In this document: in pieces, positions 1-6,812 of the stretch
Layout: each line of letters begins with the position of its first letter
How positions within the stretch are numbered: position 1 is the first letter of the stretch
From: an uncultured Clostridia bacterium
Lineage (GTDB): Bacteria; Bacillota; Clostridia; UMGS1883
NCBI GenBank assembly: GCA_947630525.1
Contig: CANRHW010000007.1
Span: 1-17,372 of the forward strand
Length of the DNA: 17,372 nucleotides
Reading direction: 5' to 3'
The notes under the pieces: generated by a model
What the model saw: the letters and a program-made list of their open reading frames with translations, nothing else
The model's database searches: none
Told to the model about the DNA's origin: nothing
Translations under genes and position numbers: made by a program

Positions 1-486
1 GGCTATACCTGGGGCAGCGCCGGTGAAAACGACCGCCCCAACGGCAATAACGGCGGCTTTTTCGACGCGGTGGCCGAAGTGGCGGACGAAACGGGCTGCC
101 TTTACATCGACCTTTACGCCTTGGCAGGCGAGCACTTTGCTCAGGTGGGCCGAGACTTTGTGAGCCGCAATTATCAGCTTTGGGACAGCTCCAAAAACGA
201 GATGTCCGACAAGCTCCATATTTCCTTTGCGGGAGCTAAGGAAATGTGCTCGCTCTTCGCCGCCGAGGCCGACGAAAGGGGCTATATTGCCGCCGACGGC
301 TACTATGAGGTCACCAAAATAGTCAACGGCGTATATCTCTTTGTGAACGGCGCAAAGGCATATGTATTTAACAATTCCGACGATTTCAGGAACGTAACGC
401 TGACTGGCGCTGCCGGCGCGGAAACCGTAACCGTTGCGCCGCACAGCGGGCTCAATGTTAATGTCCCCGAGGATATAGCGGCATGA
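1..486 (+). CDS. SGNH/GDSL-type hydrolase, C-terminal part (5' end outside window)
   Basis: The reading frame is open from the first base, so the N-terminus and the catalytic GDS block lie upstream of the window. The visible part has an SGNH hydrolase ending: a segment leading to YIDLYALAGEHF, then the DxxH block (Asp codon 208-210, His codon 217-219, in DKLHISFAGA) that would supply the catalytic Asp and His. About 80 further residues follow, rich in Val, Thr and aromatics, and may be a small beta domain. The stop codon overlaps the next start in ATGA (483-486), so the two hydrolases are probably translationally coupled. By family this could be a rhamnogalacturonan or xylan acetylesterase (CE12-like) acting on plant polysaccharide. 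The substrate is inference, and no signal peptide can be judged. Confidence 0.7.
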   Translation, partial: GYTWGSAGENDRPNGNNGGFFDAVAEVADETGCLYIDLYALAGEHFAQVGRDFVSRNYQLWDSSKNEMSDKLHISFAGAKEMCSLFAAEADERGYIAADGYYEVTKIVNGVYLFVNGAKAYVFNNSDDFRNVTLTGAAGAETVTVAPHSGLNVNVPEDIAA

Positions 487-1331
487 AAACTTACAGGATC
501 GACTTGAAAATGCACGCCGGCAGCGATACTTCCGTTGACGCTTTTACCTGTCACCGGCGGTTCCTGATAAGCGGGCTTGAGCTCAGGGCCGGCGAGACCG
601 TTTGCCGCAGTTTTGGCGCGGCGGCGGGGGAGGCGGACTTCCAAAAACAGGCGGCCTACCGTGATACATATGCGGAGGCGACTGTCCGCGGCTGTGAATT
701 TGAGGCCGAAATAAACGAGGCCGAACTGCCGGTGGTTTACTGCCTTGGCGATTCGACCGTCTGCGACCAGACTTATTCCGGCGGCGGGCCGACGGACCGC
801 TGCTGCGGCTGGGGGCAGACCCTGCAAATGTACCTTGGCGACCGTTACGCGGTCAGCAATCATGCCGAACAGGGCACCCATACGGGCGACTGCCTGAGCT
901 GCCATATTCTGCCGGTTCTGCGCCAGCTTAGGCCCGGCGATACCGTCCTTGTCCAATTCGGCCATAATGACCAGAAGCAGTCCTGGCTGCGGCCCTATGG
1001 CGGATATAAGGACAATCTGCGTAAAATTGCGCGGATGGTAGGGGACAGGGGCGGCAGGTGCATTCTCTGCACCCCCATCAATCGCCTTATCTATGTGAAT
1101 GGCCGCCTAAATAACTACCTTGACGAATATGCCGCCGCGGTTCGGGAGCTGGCGGCGGAGTTAAAGCTCCGCTGCATAGACCTCCACGCTTTTACGACGG
1201 AGACTTATCTCCGCCTTGGGCCCGAAGCCGAAAACCTGTTTTATCACCCGCCCGGCGGTATTCTTGACCGCACCCACCCCAACGATCTTGGAGGAAAGCT
1301 GATTGGCGGGTATGTGAGCCAAAACCTGTGA
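483..1331 (+). CDS. SGNH/GDSL hydrolase, rhamnogalacturonan acetylesterase-like
   Basis: This 282-residue protein has all four SGNH blocks. They are GDS at 89-91 (nucleophile Ser91, in VYCLGDSTVCDQ), the Gly block near NHAEQG (126-131), GHND at 160-163 (oxyanion Asn162), and DRTH at 262-265 (Asp262, His265). The order and spacing resemble CE12 rhamnogalacturonan acetylesterases (YesT/RhgT-like), which remove acetyl esters from pectin side chains. The first 80 residues look like an added N-terminal domain. There is no signal peptide, so it probably acts in the cytoplasm on imported oligosaccharides. The start is fixed by the 4-base ATGA overlap with the upstream hydrolase. Two esterases in tandem suggest part of a polysaccharide-use locus extending left of the window. 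The SGNH fold is near certain; the exact substrate is not. Confidence 0.85.
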   Translation: MKTYRIDLKMHAGSDTSVDAFTCHRRFLISGLELRAGETVCRSFGAAAGEADFQKQAAYRDTYAEATVRGCEFEAEINEAELPVVYCLGDSTVCDQTYSGGGPTDRCCGWGQTLQMYLGDRYAVSNHAEQGTHTGDCLSCHILPVLRQLRPGDTVLVQFGHNDQKQSWLRPYGGYKDNLRKIARMVGDRGGRCILCTPINRLIYVNGRLNNYLDEYAAAVRELAAELKLRCIDLHAFTTETYLRLGPEAENLFYHPPGGILDRTHPNDLGGKLIGGYVSQNL

Positions 1332-1381
1332 GGCCTCACACTGATCTACTATGTAAACATGACATACGTGATATAACCGTT

Positions 1382-1990
1382 TTATCCCTTGTTATACTTG
1401 TTCAGATTGTGCAGGGCTATGGAGCCAACGCCGTTGAAAATTGAGACTACCGCCACAAACAGCAGCAGGCGGCACCCGTCGGCGGCGCCGTCCACCGCCA
1501 GGAAAGCGTAGCCGATATCGGCTATGCTGTGCTCAAAGCCGGAAAGTATAAAGATAGGTATGCAAAGGAAGATACCGACGATCTTCCCGACAGGCGCTGG
1601 ATTTGTAGCGAAATTTTCCACCGCCAAATACATCAGGAAGCCGCAGAACACCGCCGATATGGCAATGGAAAGCCAACTGTTCTGTAGCTTGGCGTCCATC
1701 AGCTCCCGGGCGGCCTGGGCCAGCTGCGGTTTGGCGGCTCTTATGAGCAGGGCCCCAAATCCGCAGCCGACAAAGTTGCCTAACCATATTATCAGGCAAT
1801 TTGGGTCGTTGCGGTTTTGGATAATGTAACCGATCTTGCCGGTGAACAAATTCATCCCCATTGAACAGATAAAGAACAGCGCGATCGAAAACAAAAAGGC
1901 TCCGACGATTTTGTTGGCGCAGGCCAGATAAACGGTCACGCCCAGAACTATCATTAGTCCCGAGGCTAAAGCTTTTGTGAAAACTCTCAT
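1382..1990 (-). CDS. Formate/nitrite transporter (FNT) family channel, compact form
   Basis: This 202-residue, highly hydrophobic protein has about six membrane segments. FNT hallmarks are visible: GMNLFTGKIGYI at 45-56 after the second helix (usual LFTG motif) and SGFEHSIADI at 150-159 with the central pore histidine His154. Family members are pentameric channels for small anions such as formate, nitrite or hydrosulfide. The length is short against the usual 260-290 residues, but TM1 to TM6 can all be placed, so this looks like a trimmed rather than broken gene; the cytoplasmic tails are missing. The start follows an AGAGGTG ribosome site, and a consensus promoter lies directly upstream. In a fermentative anaerobe formate export is the likeliest role, but no partner gene is present to settle the substrate. 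Confidence 0.85.
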   Translation of the reverse strand: MRVFTKALASGLMIVLGVTVYLACANKIVGAFLFSIALFFICSMGMNLFTGKIGYIIQNRNDPNCLIIWLGNFVGCGFGALLIRAAKPQLAQAARELMDAKLQNSWLSIAISAVFCGFLMYLAVENFATNPAPVGKIVGIFLCIPIFILSGFEHSIADIGYAFLAVDGAADGCRLLLFVAVVSIFNGVGSIALHNLNKYNKG

Positions 1991-2021
1991 ATTGGCACCT
2001 CTCTTTTGATTTTATACTAAA

Positions 2022-2050
2022 ATTATACATGATGTGAGCAAAAATGTCAA
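2022..2050 (-). promoter_or_regulatory. Sigma-A promoter of the FNT gene
   Basis: On the minus strand TTGACA (2045-2050) and TATAAT (2022-2027) are separated by exactly 17 bases, both perfect consensus. It lies about 30 bases upstream of the FNT start codon, so the channel gene has its own strong housekeeping promoter independent of pgm. Confidence 0.85.
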
Positions 2051-2135
2051 TGTATTATTTGAGTCAACGCCGCGCAAAGAACGTTAACAGGATTAGCACT
2101 TATGTTGAAACTGCGGATAAACTCCCGGCAAAAGC

Positions 2136-2218
2136 TGGGGATAGCTCGACAGTGAACTCCCTTTCGATAAAAAACATAACATCCCGGGGCGTGTACCCGG
2201 GATGTTATGTTTTATTCG
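2136..2218 (+). repeat. Dispersed structured repeat, copy A (leader plus GCGTGTA hairpin)
   Basis: This stretch aligns without gaps to 8459-8541 with about 75 of 83 positions identical (counted by eye). It consists of a leader beginning TGGGGATAGCTCGA, a CCCTTTCGATA segment, and a perfect 18-bp hairpin (2171-2188 with 2196-2213) around the loop GCGTGTA (2189-2195). The leader's own hairpin, perfect in copy B, is imperfect here (CGACAGTG against CCCTTTCG). It sits between the 3' end of pgm and the promoter of the FNT gene. Read as protein, the repeat gives a recurring spurious peptide containing SRGVYPG, which can mislead gene callers. Confidence 0.8.
2171..2213 (-). terminator. Likely intrinsic terminator of pgm, formed by repeat copy A
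   Basis: Read on the minus strand, this is an 18-bp perfect stem with a 7-base loop (TACACGC), followed by six T (the T-run starts inside the stem's AT-rich foot). That fits an intrinsic terminator for the tyrA-pgm transcript. The foot of the stem includes two bases of the pgm stop codon (2212-2214). Confidence 0.65.
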
Positions 2219-3948
2219 ATGCCGGCCGCATTAATAACGTCGGTCATTATTTCCTCCAATTTGGACTTGGCGGTTGCTCTGTCGGCCTCGCTGTAGCCGA
2301 AGTAGAACTTTATTTTTGGCTCGGTGCCGCTCGGACGCACGGCCACCCAGCCGCTGCATCCGCTGCCCGCCAGCTCGAAATAAATCATATTGTTAATGAG
2401 CTGATTTGTGGGCGCCTCAGAGCCGTCGGTATATTTGATGACGCCGGTGCTGTAATCCCGAACCGCCTTTACAGGTATCCCGGCCAGACTGTCGGGAGCC
2501 TTTGTGCGGAGCCTTTCGATAATAGCGGCGATCTTTGCGCTGCCGTCAAGGCCGGTGAAATAGAAGTTGCGTACGCCCTCGCAGAAAGTGCCGTATTTTT
2601 TGTAAAGGGCCTCCATAGCGTCATAGAGGGTCATGCCCTTTTCCTTATAATAGGCCGCCATTTCCGTAATGAGCATTGAGGCGACCACCGCGTCTTTGTC
2701 ACGCACGTAGGTGCCGCTGAGATAGCCGTAGCTTTCTTCAAAGCCGAACACGTAATTCTTTTTGTTGCCGTCCTCTTCAAATTCCTTGATTTTTTCACCT
2801 ATGAACTTGAAGCCCGTCAGCACCTCCATAAGTTCAACGCCGTACTCCGCCGCAACGGGACGCAGCATTTCGGTGGTTACCACCGTCTTGATAAGCACGG
2901 GGTTTTCGGGCATAAGGCCCTTTGCCCGGCGCATGGAAAGAATGTACTCGCTGAGCAGCACGCCGGTCTGGTTGCCGGTGAGGGTAACATACTCGCCGTC
3001 ATTGTTGCGCACCACTATGCCTACGCGGTCCGAATCCGGGTCTGTGCCGATTATAAGGTCGGAATCGTTGGCCCTGGCCAGCTCCATGGCGATGGTGAAT
3101 ACCTCGCGGTTTTCGGGGTTGGGCGTTTCGACCGTCGGGAAATTACCGTCGGGCTGCTCCTGCTCCTTGACTACGATGACATTCTTCATGCCGCACTTGT
3201 CAAGTATCCTGCGAACCAGCTTGTTGCCGGAGCCGTGAATGGGAGTGTACACTATGCTGAAATCGTCGGCCACCCGGGGAATTACTTCTTTATCAATTGA
3301 CTGCTCGTAAACTTTTTCGATGTAGGGAGCGTCTATATCCTCGCCAATGTAGGTGAGCAGGCCCTTTTCCTGAGCCTCGGCAGGGTCCATGAGCTTTACG
3401 CCGTCAAAAATATCGATGCACTTTATTGCATCCGCCACAACGCTTGCGTGGTCGGGGGGCAGCTGTCCGCCGTCTTCGCCGTAGACCTTGTAGCCGTTAT
3501 ATTCCTTGGAGTTGTGGCTGGCGGTGATAACTATGCCAGATACGCAGTGCAAATACCGCACCGCAAAGCTGAGCTCGGGCGTGGGGCGCAGAGCGTCGAA
3601 AAGATAGGTCTTTATGCCGTTTGCGCAGAGGACGCGAGCGCTTTCAAGAGCAAATTCCGCGCTGAAATTTCTGCTGTCATAAGCAATGGCTACGCCCTTG
3701 TCCTGGCCGCCGATGTCCAATATCCATTTAGACAGCCCCTGAGTGGCCTGACGAACTGTGTGGACGTTCATTCTGCCGCAGCCGGCGCCCAGTTTGTCTC
3801 TCAGGCCGGCGGTGCCGAAAGCCAGCGTCTTTTCAAATCTGGCGCGGATGGCGTTGTCATCGTCCTTTATCTCTTCAAGCTCCCGGCGGAGAGCCGGGTC
3901 CAGCTTGTCGCTTTTTAACCAAAGTTCATATTTTTCTTTATAATTCAT
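2212..3948 (-). CDS. Phosphoglucomutase/phosphomannomutase (alpha-D-phosphohexomutase family)
   Basis: This 578-residue enzyme interconverts hexose 1- and 6-phosphates, linking glycolysis with nucleotide-sugar and wall polysaccharide synthesis. All four family signatures are present: the phosphoserine loop TASHN with Ser144, the metal loop GTDPDSDR with Asp303, Asp305 and Asp307, the sugar-recognition loop FGFEESYGY near 401-409, and the phosphate-binding loop RPSGTEPKIK at 538-547. The length matches the long PgcA/PGM2-like bacterial type rather than the roughly 450-residue GlmM type. The ATG has a good GGAGGT site and lies 14 bases after the prephenate dehydrogenase stop, so the two are cotranscribed. 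The gene ends inside a repeat hairpin that probably terminates it. Choosing between glucose and mannose preference from sequence is not possible. Confidence 0.93.
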   Translation of the reverse strand: MNYKEKYELWLKSDKLDPALRRELEEIKDDDNAIRARFEKTLAFGTAGLRDKLGAGCGRMNVHTVRQATQGLSKWILDIGGQDKGVAIAYDSRNFSAEFALESARVLCANGIKTYLFDALRPTPELSFAVRYLHCVSGIVITASHNSKEYNGYKVYGEDGGQLPPDHASVVADAIKCIDIFDGVKLMDPAEAQEKGLLTYIGEDIDAPYIEKVYEQSIDKEVIPRVADDFSIVYTPIHGSGNKLVRRILDKCGMKNVIVVKEQEQPDGNFPTVETPNPENREVFTIAMELARANDSDLIIGTDPDSDRVGIVVRNNDGEYVTLTGNQTGVLLSEYILSMRRAKGLMPENPVLIKTVVTTEMLRPVAAEYGVELMEVLTGFKFIGEKIKEFEEDGNKKNYVFGFEESYGYLSGTYVRDKDAVVASMLITEMAAYYKEKGMTLYDAMEALYKKYGTFCEGVRNFYFTGLDGSAKIAAIIERLRTKAPDSLAGIPVKAVRDYSTGVIKYTDGSEAPTNQLINNMIYFELAGSGCSGWVAVRPSGTEPKIKFYFGYSEADRATAKSKLEEIMTDVINAAGIE

Positions 3949-3962
3949 AGCTTACCTCCGAA

Positions 3963-4805
3963 TTAGTTGTTAAGGAACCTGCGCTTGGCTTTTGTAGCTC
4001 CGCGCATTATGGCTTTAAGTTCGTCCCTGTCGCCCTCCATGGCGGCGGAACGTATGCGGCACAGACTGCCGCAAAGCTCGTCTATAAGCTTTGCAAGAGG
4101 CTCCTTGTTCAATATAAACAGTTCGCTCCAAAGCTCCTCGTTAAGTATGGCTACACGGGTGCAGTCTCTCAGGCTCCCGGCGCTGTACATAGCGCTTTTT
4201 TCAATATGCTCGTTGTCGCACAGGGCCACCGCCACAGCGTGCATAAGCTGCGAGGTGTAGGCAATCATTTCGTCATGATCCTCGGGCGACGTGTTGATAA
4301 TGTTGGCCGCGCCTATGTGGCGGGCAAACTCTTCCATTATTTCGATGCCGGGGCGTTTGGTGTTTTTTGTGGCGGCAATAATGAAATTGCACCGGTGAAA
4401 CATATCCTCAAGGGAGTTGGCGTAGCCGCTCAGCTCGCGCCCCGCCATTGGGTGGCAGCCCACAAAGTAAAGCTCGTCTCTCAAAGCGGCCTCCACCGGG
4501 TAAACGACCGGGCTTTTGACGCCGCATACGTCGGCGATCACGGCGCCGTCCTTCATGTATTCCTGATTTTTGAGTATAAAATCCACGGTTGCCTGGGCAT
4601 AAAGCGCTACGATAATTAAATCGCTCTTTGAAATAATTTCGCGCACGTTCACGGAGGAGTTGACAATAACTCCGTCTTCGGCCGCCTTGGCCACAACTGA
4701 CAGGTCGGTGTCGATGCCGTATACCCGGCAGCCGTGAAAGCCCTTGGCGGCCTTAGCCATACTGCCGCCGATAAGGCCAAGCCCAACTACAGTCACATTG
4801 TACAT
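3963..4805 (-). CDS. tyrA: Prephenate dehydrogenase (tyrosine biosynthesis)
   Basis: This 280-residue cytoplasmic enzyme would oxidatively decarboxylate prephenate to 4-hydroxyphenylpyruvate with NAD+. It has a Rossmann glycine motif GLGLIGGS at 8-15, with Asp32 after the second strand favouring NAD. The family motif HPMAGRELSG begins at the probable catalytic His118; His189 lies in TSQLMHAVAVAL and Arg213 in GSLRDCTRVA. There is no C-terminal ACT domain, so allosteric inhibition by tyrosine of the ACT type is unlikely. A GGGAGGTG site precedes the ATG. It is the first gene of a pair with pgm. Upstream on the minus strand are two TATAAT-like hexamers (4867-4872 and 4877-4882) without a clear -35, so the promoter is only tentative. 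Confidence 0.92.
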   Translation of the reverse strand: MYNVTVVGLGLIGGSMAKAAKGFHGCRVYGIDTDLSVVAKAAEDGVIVNSSVNVREIISKSDLIIVALYAQATVDFILKNQEYMKDGAVIADVCGVKSPVVYPVEAALRDELYFVGCHPMAGRELSGYANSLEDMFHRCNFIIAATKNTKRPGIEIMEEFARHIGAANIINTSPEDHDEMIAYTSQLMHAVAVALCDNEHIEKSAMYSAGSLRDCTRVAILNEELWSELFILNKEPLAKLIDELCGSLCRIRSAAMEGDRDELKAIMRGATKAKRRFLNN

Positions 4806-4914
4806 GAAAGCGCCACCTCCCGGCGTATAGATTGTTAAAAATTTGTCATTCTATACTCTATTTTACATTATACAACATTATAAAAAATTTGCATAGACTA
4901 ATCTTGCACAAAGA

Positions 4915-5403
4915 TTACCCGGTCTTTGTAAACAGTTTACGCAGTTTTTGCCAAATAAGGGCGAAAAGCAGCGCTATCAGCGCCCCGGTCAGCGCCCCGG
5001 CGGTGTCTATGCACACGTCTCTTAACTGGCAGGAGCGTCCGGGAACAAAGAACTGATGCAGCTCGTCGGTCATAGCGTAAATACAGCTGAACCCCACCGT
5101 CATGAGTATGGTGCGGGTCTTGCGGTACTGACGCAGGAGCATCATGAGCCAAAAGCCCAAAAAGGCGTAAATGCTGAAATGGGCGCACTTGCGCACAATG
5201 AACATTACGGACGCGACTAAGTCGTCCTGAGCGGCCCTCGTCATTTTGCGGAAGCTCGAAAACAGTCCGAAAACCAGCCTCACAAATTTGCCGCTGGTTC
5301 CGTTTGACATCGTGGCGTCCTGAGCGGAAAAGCAGAATATCAGCACGGCCGAGGCAAGCACCATTATCCATAGGATAGTTTTAAGTACGGTTTTTCCTTT
5401 CAT
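4915..5403 (-). CDS. VanZ-like family membrane protein
   Basis: This 162-residue integral membrane protein has about four hydrophobic segments. VanZ-family signatures are FSAQ at 25-28 at the end of the first helix, RKCAHFSIYAFLG from Arg71 with His75, and the charged block DELHQFF...PGR..QLRDVCID from Asp113 to Asp133. VanZ itself gives low-level teicoplanin resistance and acts at the envelope; most chromosomal VanZ-like proteins have no proven function, so no resistance should be assumed. The start codon overlaps the stop of the upstream SGNH hydrolase (TAATG at 5401-5405), implying translational coupling and perhaps a shared envelope-related task. Downstream, 4806-4914 is an AT-rich gap before tyrA with no recognisable gene. 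Confidence 0.85.
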   Translation of the reverse strand: MKGKTVLKTILWIMVLASAVLIFCFSAQDATMSNGTSGKFVRLVFGLFSSFRKMTRAAQDDLVASVMFIVRKCAHFSIYAFLGFWLMMLLRQYRKTRTILMTVGFSCIYAMTDELHQFFVPGRSCQLRDVCIDTAGALTGALIALLFALIWQKLRKLFTKTG

Positions 5404-6473
5404 TACAGTTCTCCTTTTTTCAAAAGCCCCGTAAGCACTCTCGCTATGGCCTCGCCGCCGCGCCCGTTGGGGTGAGCGTCATCGGGTGCGCTCATATATT
5501 CGGGCTTTACCCGTCCGCCGCCGTCTTCAAGTATGGCGCCAATGTCAAAGACCTTTGTTCCGAACTCGCCGCCGAGCACGGCGCGATTGACCTTTTGCCG
5601 CTGCTCCTCCTGCCAGGGGTCCATATTGAACGGCGGCACCGTACATTGTATTATGTCAACCGACGGCCGGTTTTCACGCAGCAGCCTGTGTATCGTTTTT
5701 AGGCTTTCGATTATGTTTTCACCGCTGCGGCCGCCGCTTTTTATATCGTTCACGCCAAAGCATATTATGATTTTGTCGGCGTTTTTTGCCAAATTCATGA
5801 ACAATCCGTCCGCCGCGGCGTCATAAGCCCTCGACCAGCCCATGCCCAGATTGAGCACGTTTATATCCGACGGCATTGCGAGAGCGGTGCGGTGTGACCA
5901 TGCCTCATACCTGTCGGTAGCCGTCCTTGTTCCCTGAGTTATGCTGTCGCCAAAAAATACCAGAGTACTTCTGTATTCGCCCTTATATCCTATGAAGTTA
6001 GGGCGCAGCACGTTCAGCGTCCTTAACCCGCTGCGGTAGCCCGAGCTGGCGCTCTCGTCGGTGGAGGGCAGCTCGATATCTTCGTCTGCTCTGATTTTGA
6101 GCCTTATGCCGAGCAGCGAACCCTCGGGCATGGTCAGTTTCGCCGGGTCGGACTCAAAGCCGCCGCACACCTGAACGAAAGGCTCCCCGCCAAAGGTCAG
6201 CGCGGTTTCGCCCTCAAGCCGTGGAGCCGCCTTGGCCCCGTATCCGGCGGACGCTCCCAGAACGGTAAATCTGCCGCCGGGCTTGTCCCTTTTTGAACAG
6301 CCGGTGGAGTATATGCGGTTAAAATATTTTATTGTGAGCTCCAGTTCTCCCCGGCGGCGCGGCAGGTACCAACTGAGGAAATCCGCCGTTTCGCCCTTTT
6401 TCATGGGAATGAAGTTGTTGTTCCCCGTGCCTGACACTATAAGAGAAGGGGAGGTGAGTTTGGCGCTTATCAT
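5403..6473 (-). CDS. SGNH/GDSL hydrolase with N-terminal beta domain
   Basis: This 356-residue protein has two parts. Residues 1 to about 165 look like a beta-rich, non-catalytic domain. An SGNH domain follows with GDSITQG (Ser177), NLGMGWSRA (Gly210), FGVND (Asn242) and DDAH (Asp331, His334), so the catalytic set is complete. The layout resembles acetylxylan or acyl esterases of the SGNH/CE2-CE3 type, but the substrate cannot be read from sequence. No signal peptide or membrane segment is visible, suggesting a cytoplasmic enzyme. The ATG follows a modest AGAGG site. It overlaps the VanZ-like gene by one base and lies downstream of tRNA-Leu on the same strand, so the tRNA promoter may drive it if the hairpins at 6529-6599 do not stop transcription. 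Confidence 0.85.
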   Translation of the reverse strand: MISAKLTSPSLIVSGTGNNNFIPMKKGETADFLSWYLPRRRGELELTIKYFNRIYSTGCSKRDKPGGRFTVLGASAGYGAKAAPRLEGETALTFGGEPFVQVCGGFESDPAKLTMPEGSLLGIRLKIRADEDIELPSTDESASSGYRSGLRTLNVLRPNFIGYKGEYRSTLVFFGDSITQGTRTATDRYEAWSHRTALAMPSDINVLNLGMGWSRAYDAAADGLFMNLAKNADKIIICFGVNDIKSGGRSGENIIESLKTIHRLLRENRPSVDIIQCTVPPFNMDPWQEEQRQKVNRAVLGGEFGTKVFDIGAILEDGGGRVKPEYMSAPDDAHPNGRGGEAIARVLTGLLKKGEL

Positions 6474-6558
6474 ATGAGTCGCCTCTTATTTTTATTTGGA
6501 ATTTAAAGGGTACGGCCGCCCCCTAGGAGCGCCCGGACAGCCGGGGCGCGTTCCTCAC

Positions 6559-6599
6559 TTTCAAAATATGGGAGCCCGTAAAGGTTCCCATATTTGAAA
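6559..6599 (-). terminator. Strong hairpin after tRNA-Leu, possible terminator
   Basis: About 17 bp pair (6559-6576 with 6583-6599) around a 6-base loop, with one bulged A and one G-U pair. It starts only 4 bases after the tRNA 3' end. No clear T-run follows on the minus strand, so it may be a processing or stability hairpin rather than a true terminator. A second GC-rich hairpin with GCGCCC/GGGCGC arms lies close by at about 6529-6550. Confidence 0.45.
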
Positions 6600-6602
6600 T
6601 AT

Positions 6603-6690
6603 TGGTGCTCGGGACCGGAATCGAACCGGTACGGCTTTATGGGCCGGGGGATTTTAAGTCCCCTGCGTCTACCTATTCCGCCACTCGAGC
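6603..6690 (-). tRNA. tRNA-Leu (anticodon UAA)
   Basis: This 88-base class II tRNA has an encoded CCA end (6603-6605). The minus-strand sequence begins GCTCGAGTGGCGG and has an anticodon arm GGGGA-CTTAAAA-TCCCC with anticodon TAA. The long variable arm has the stem CGGC/GCCG, and the T arm is ACCGG-TTCGATT-CCGGT, so the leucine long-variable-arm class fits the anticodon. The acceptor stem GCTCGAG/CCCGAGC carries an A6-C67 mismatch. A consensus promoter lies just upstream. Confidence 0.97.
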
Positions 6691-6703
6691 GCATCCAGGT
6701 TTT

Positions 6704-6732
6704 ATTATAAACAAAATTGGCCGGTTTGTCAA
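6704..6732 (-). promoter_or_regulatory. Sigma-A promoter of tRNA-Leu
   Basis: On the minus strand TTGACA (6727-6732) and TATAAT (6704-6709) are perfect hexamers with a 17-base spacer. The expected start point is a few bases before the mature tRNA 5' end, so the precursor has a very short leader. Confidence 0.88.
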
Positions 6733-6753
6733 TACCTGACCTCAATTTTATTG

Positions 6754-6782
6754 GTATATTTTATTTCATGCACTAATATACT
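6754..6782 (+). promoter_or_regulatory. Possible sigma-E type promoter for spoIVA
   Basis: GTATATT (6754-6760) and AATATACT (6775-6782), 14 bases apart, partly match the mother-cell sigma-E pattern (-35 ATATT-like, -10 CATACANT-like). In Bacillus spoIVA is sigma-E controlled, which is why this was sought. The match is imperfect, and CATGCACT at 6767-6774 is an alternative -10 without a good -35. Confidence 0.3.
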
Positions 6783-6812
6783 TAGACAGAAGGACAGAAG
6801 GAGGAAAAAACC

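Noticed and set aside
303..965. 220-codon minus-strand frame opposite the tandem SGNH hydrolases
   Set aside because: Spans the ATGA junction of two well-supported genes on the other strand and has no recognisable domain.
2100..2220. Replication origin suggested by DnaA-box-like motifs
   Set aside because: Only one near match and one weak match, no AT-rich unwinding region, and no dnaA/dnaN neighbours.
2044..2679. Plus-strand frame of 211 codons starting in repeat copy A
   Set aside because: It runs antisense through pgm and includes the repeat-derived SRGVYPG peptide; an artefact of the repeat.
4915..5403. Calling the VanZ-like gene a glycopeptide-resistance determinant
   Set aside because: No vanA/H/X/R/S genes nearby; VanZ-like proteins are widespread in Clostridia without resistance.
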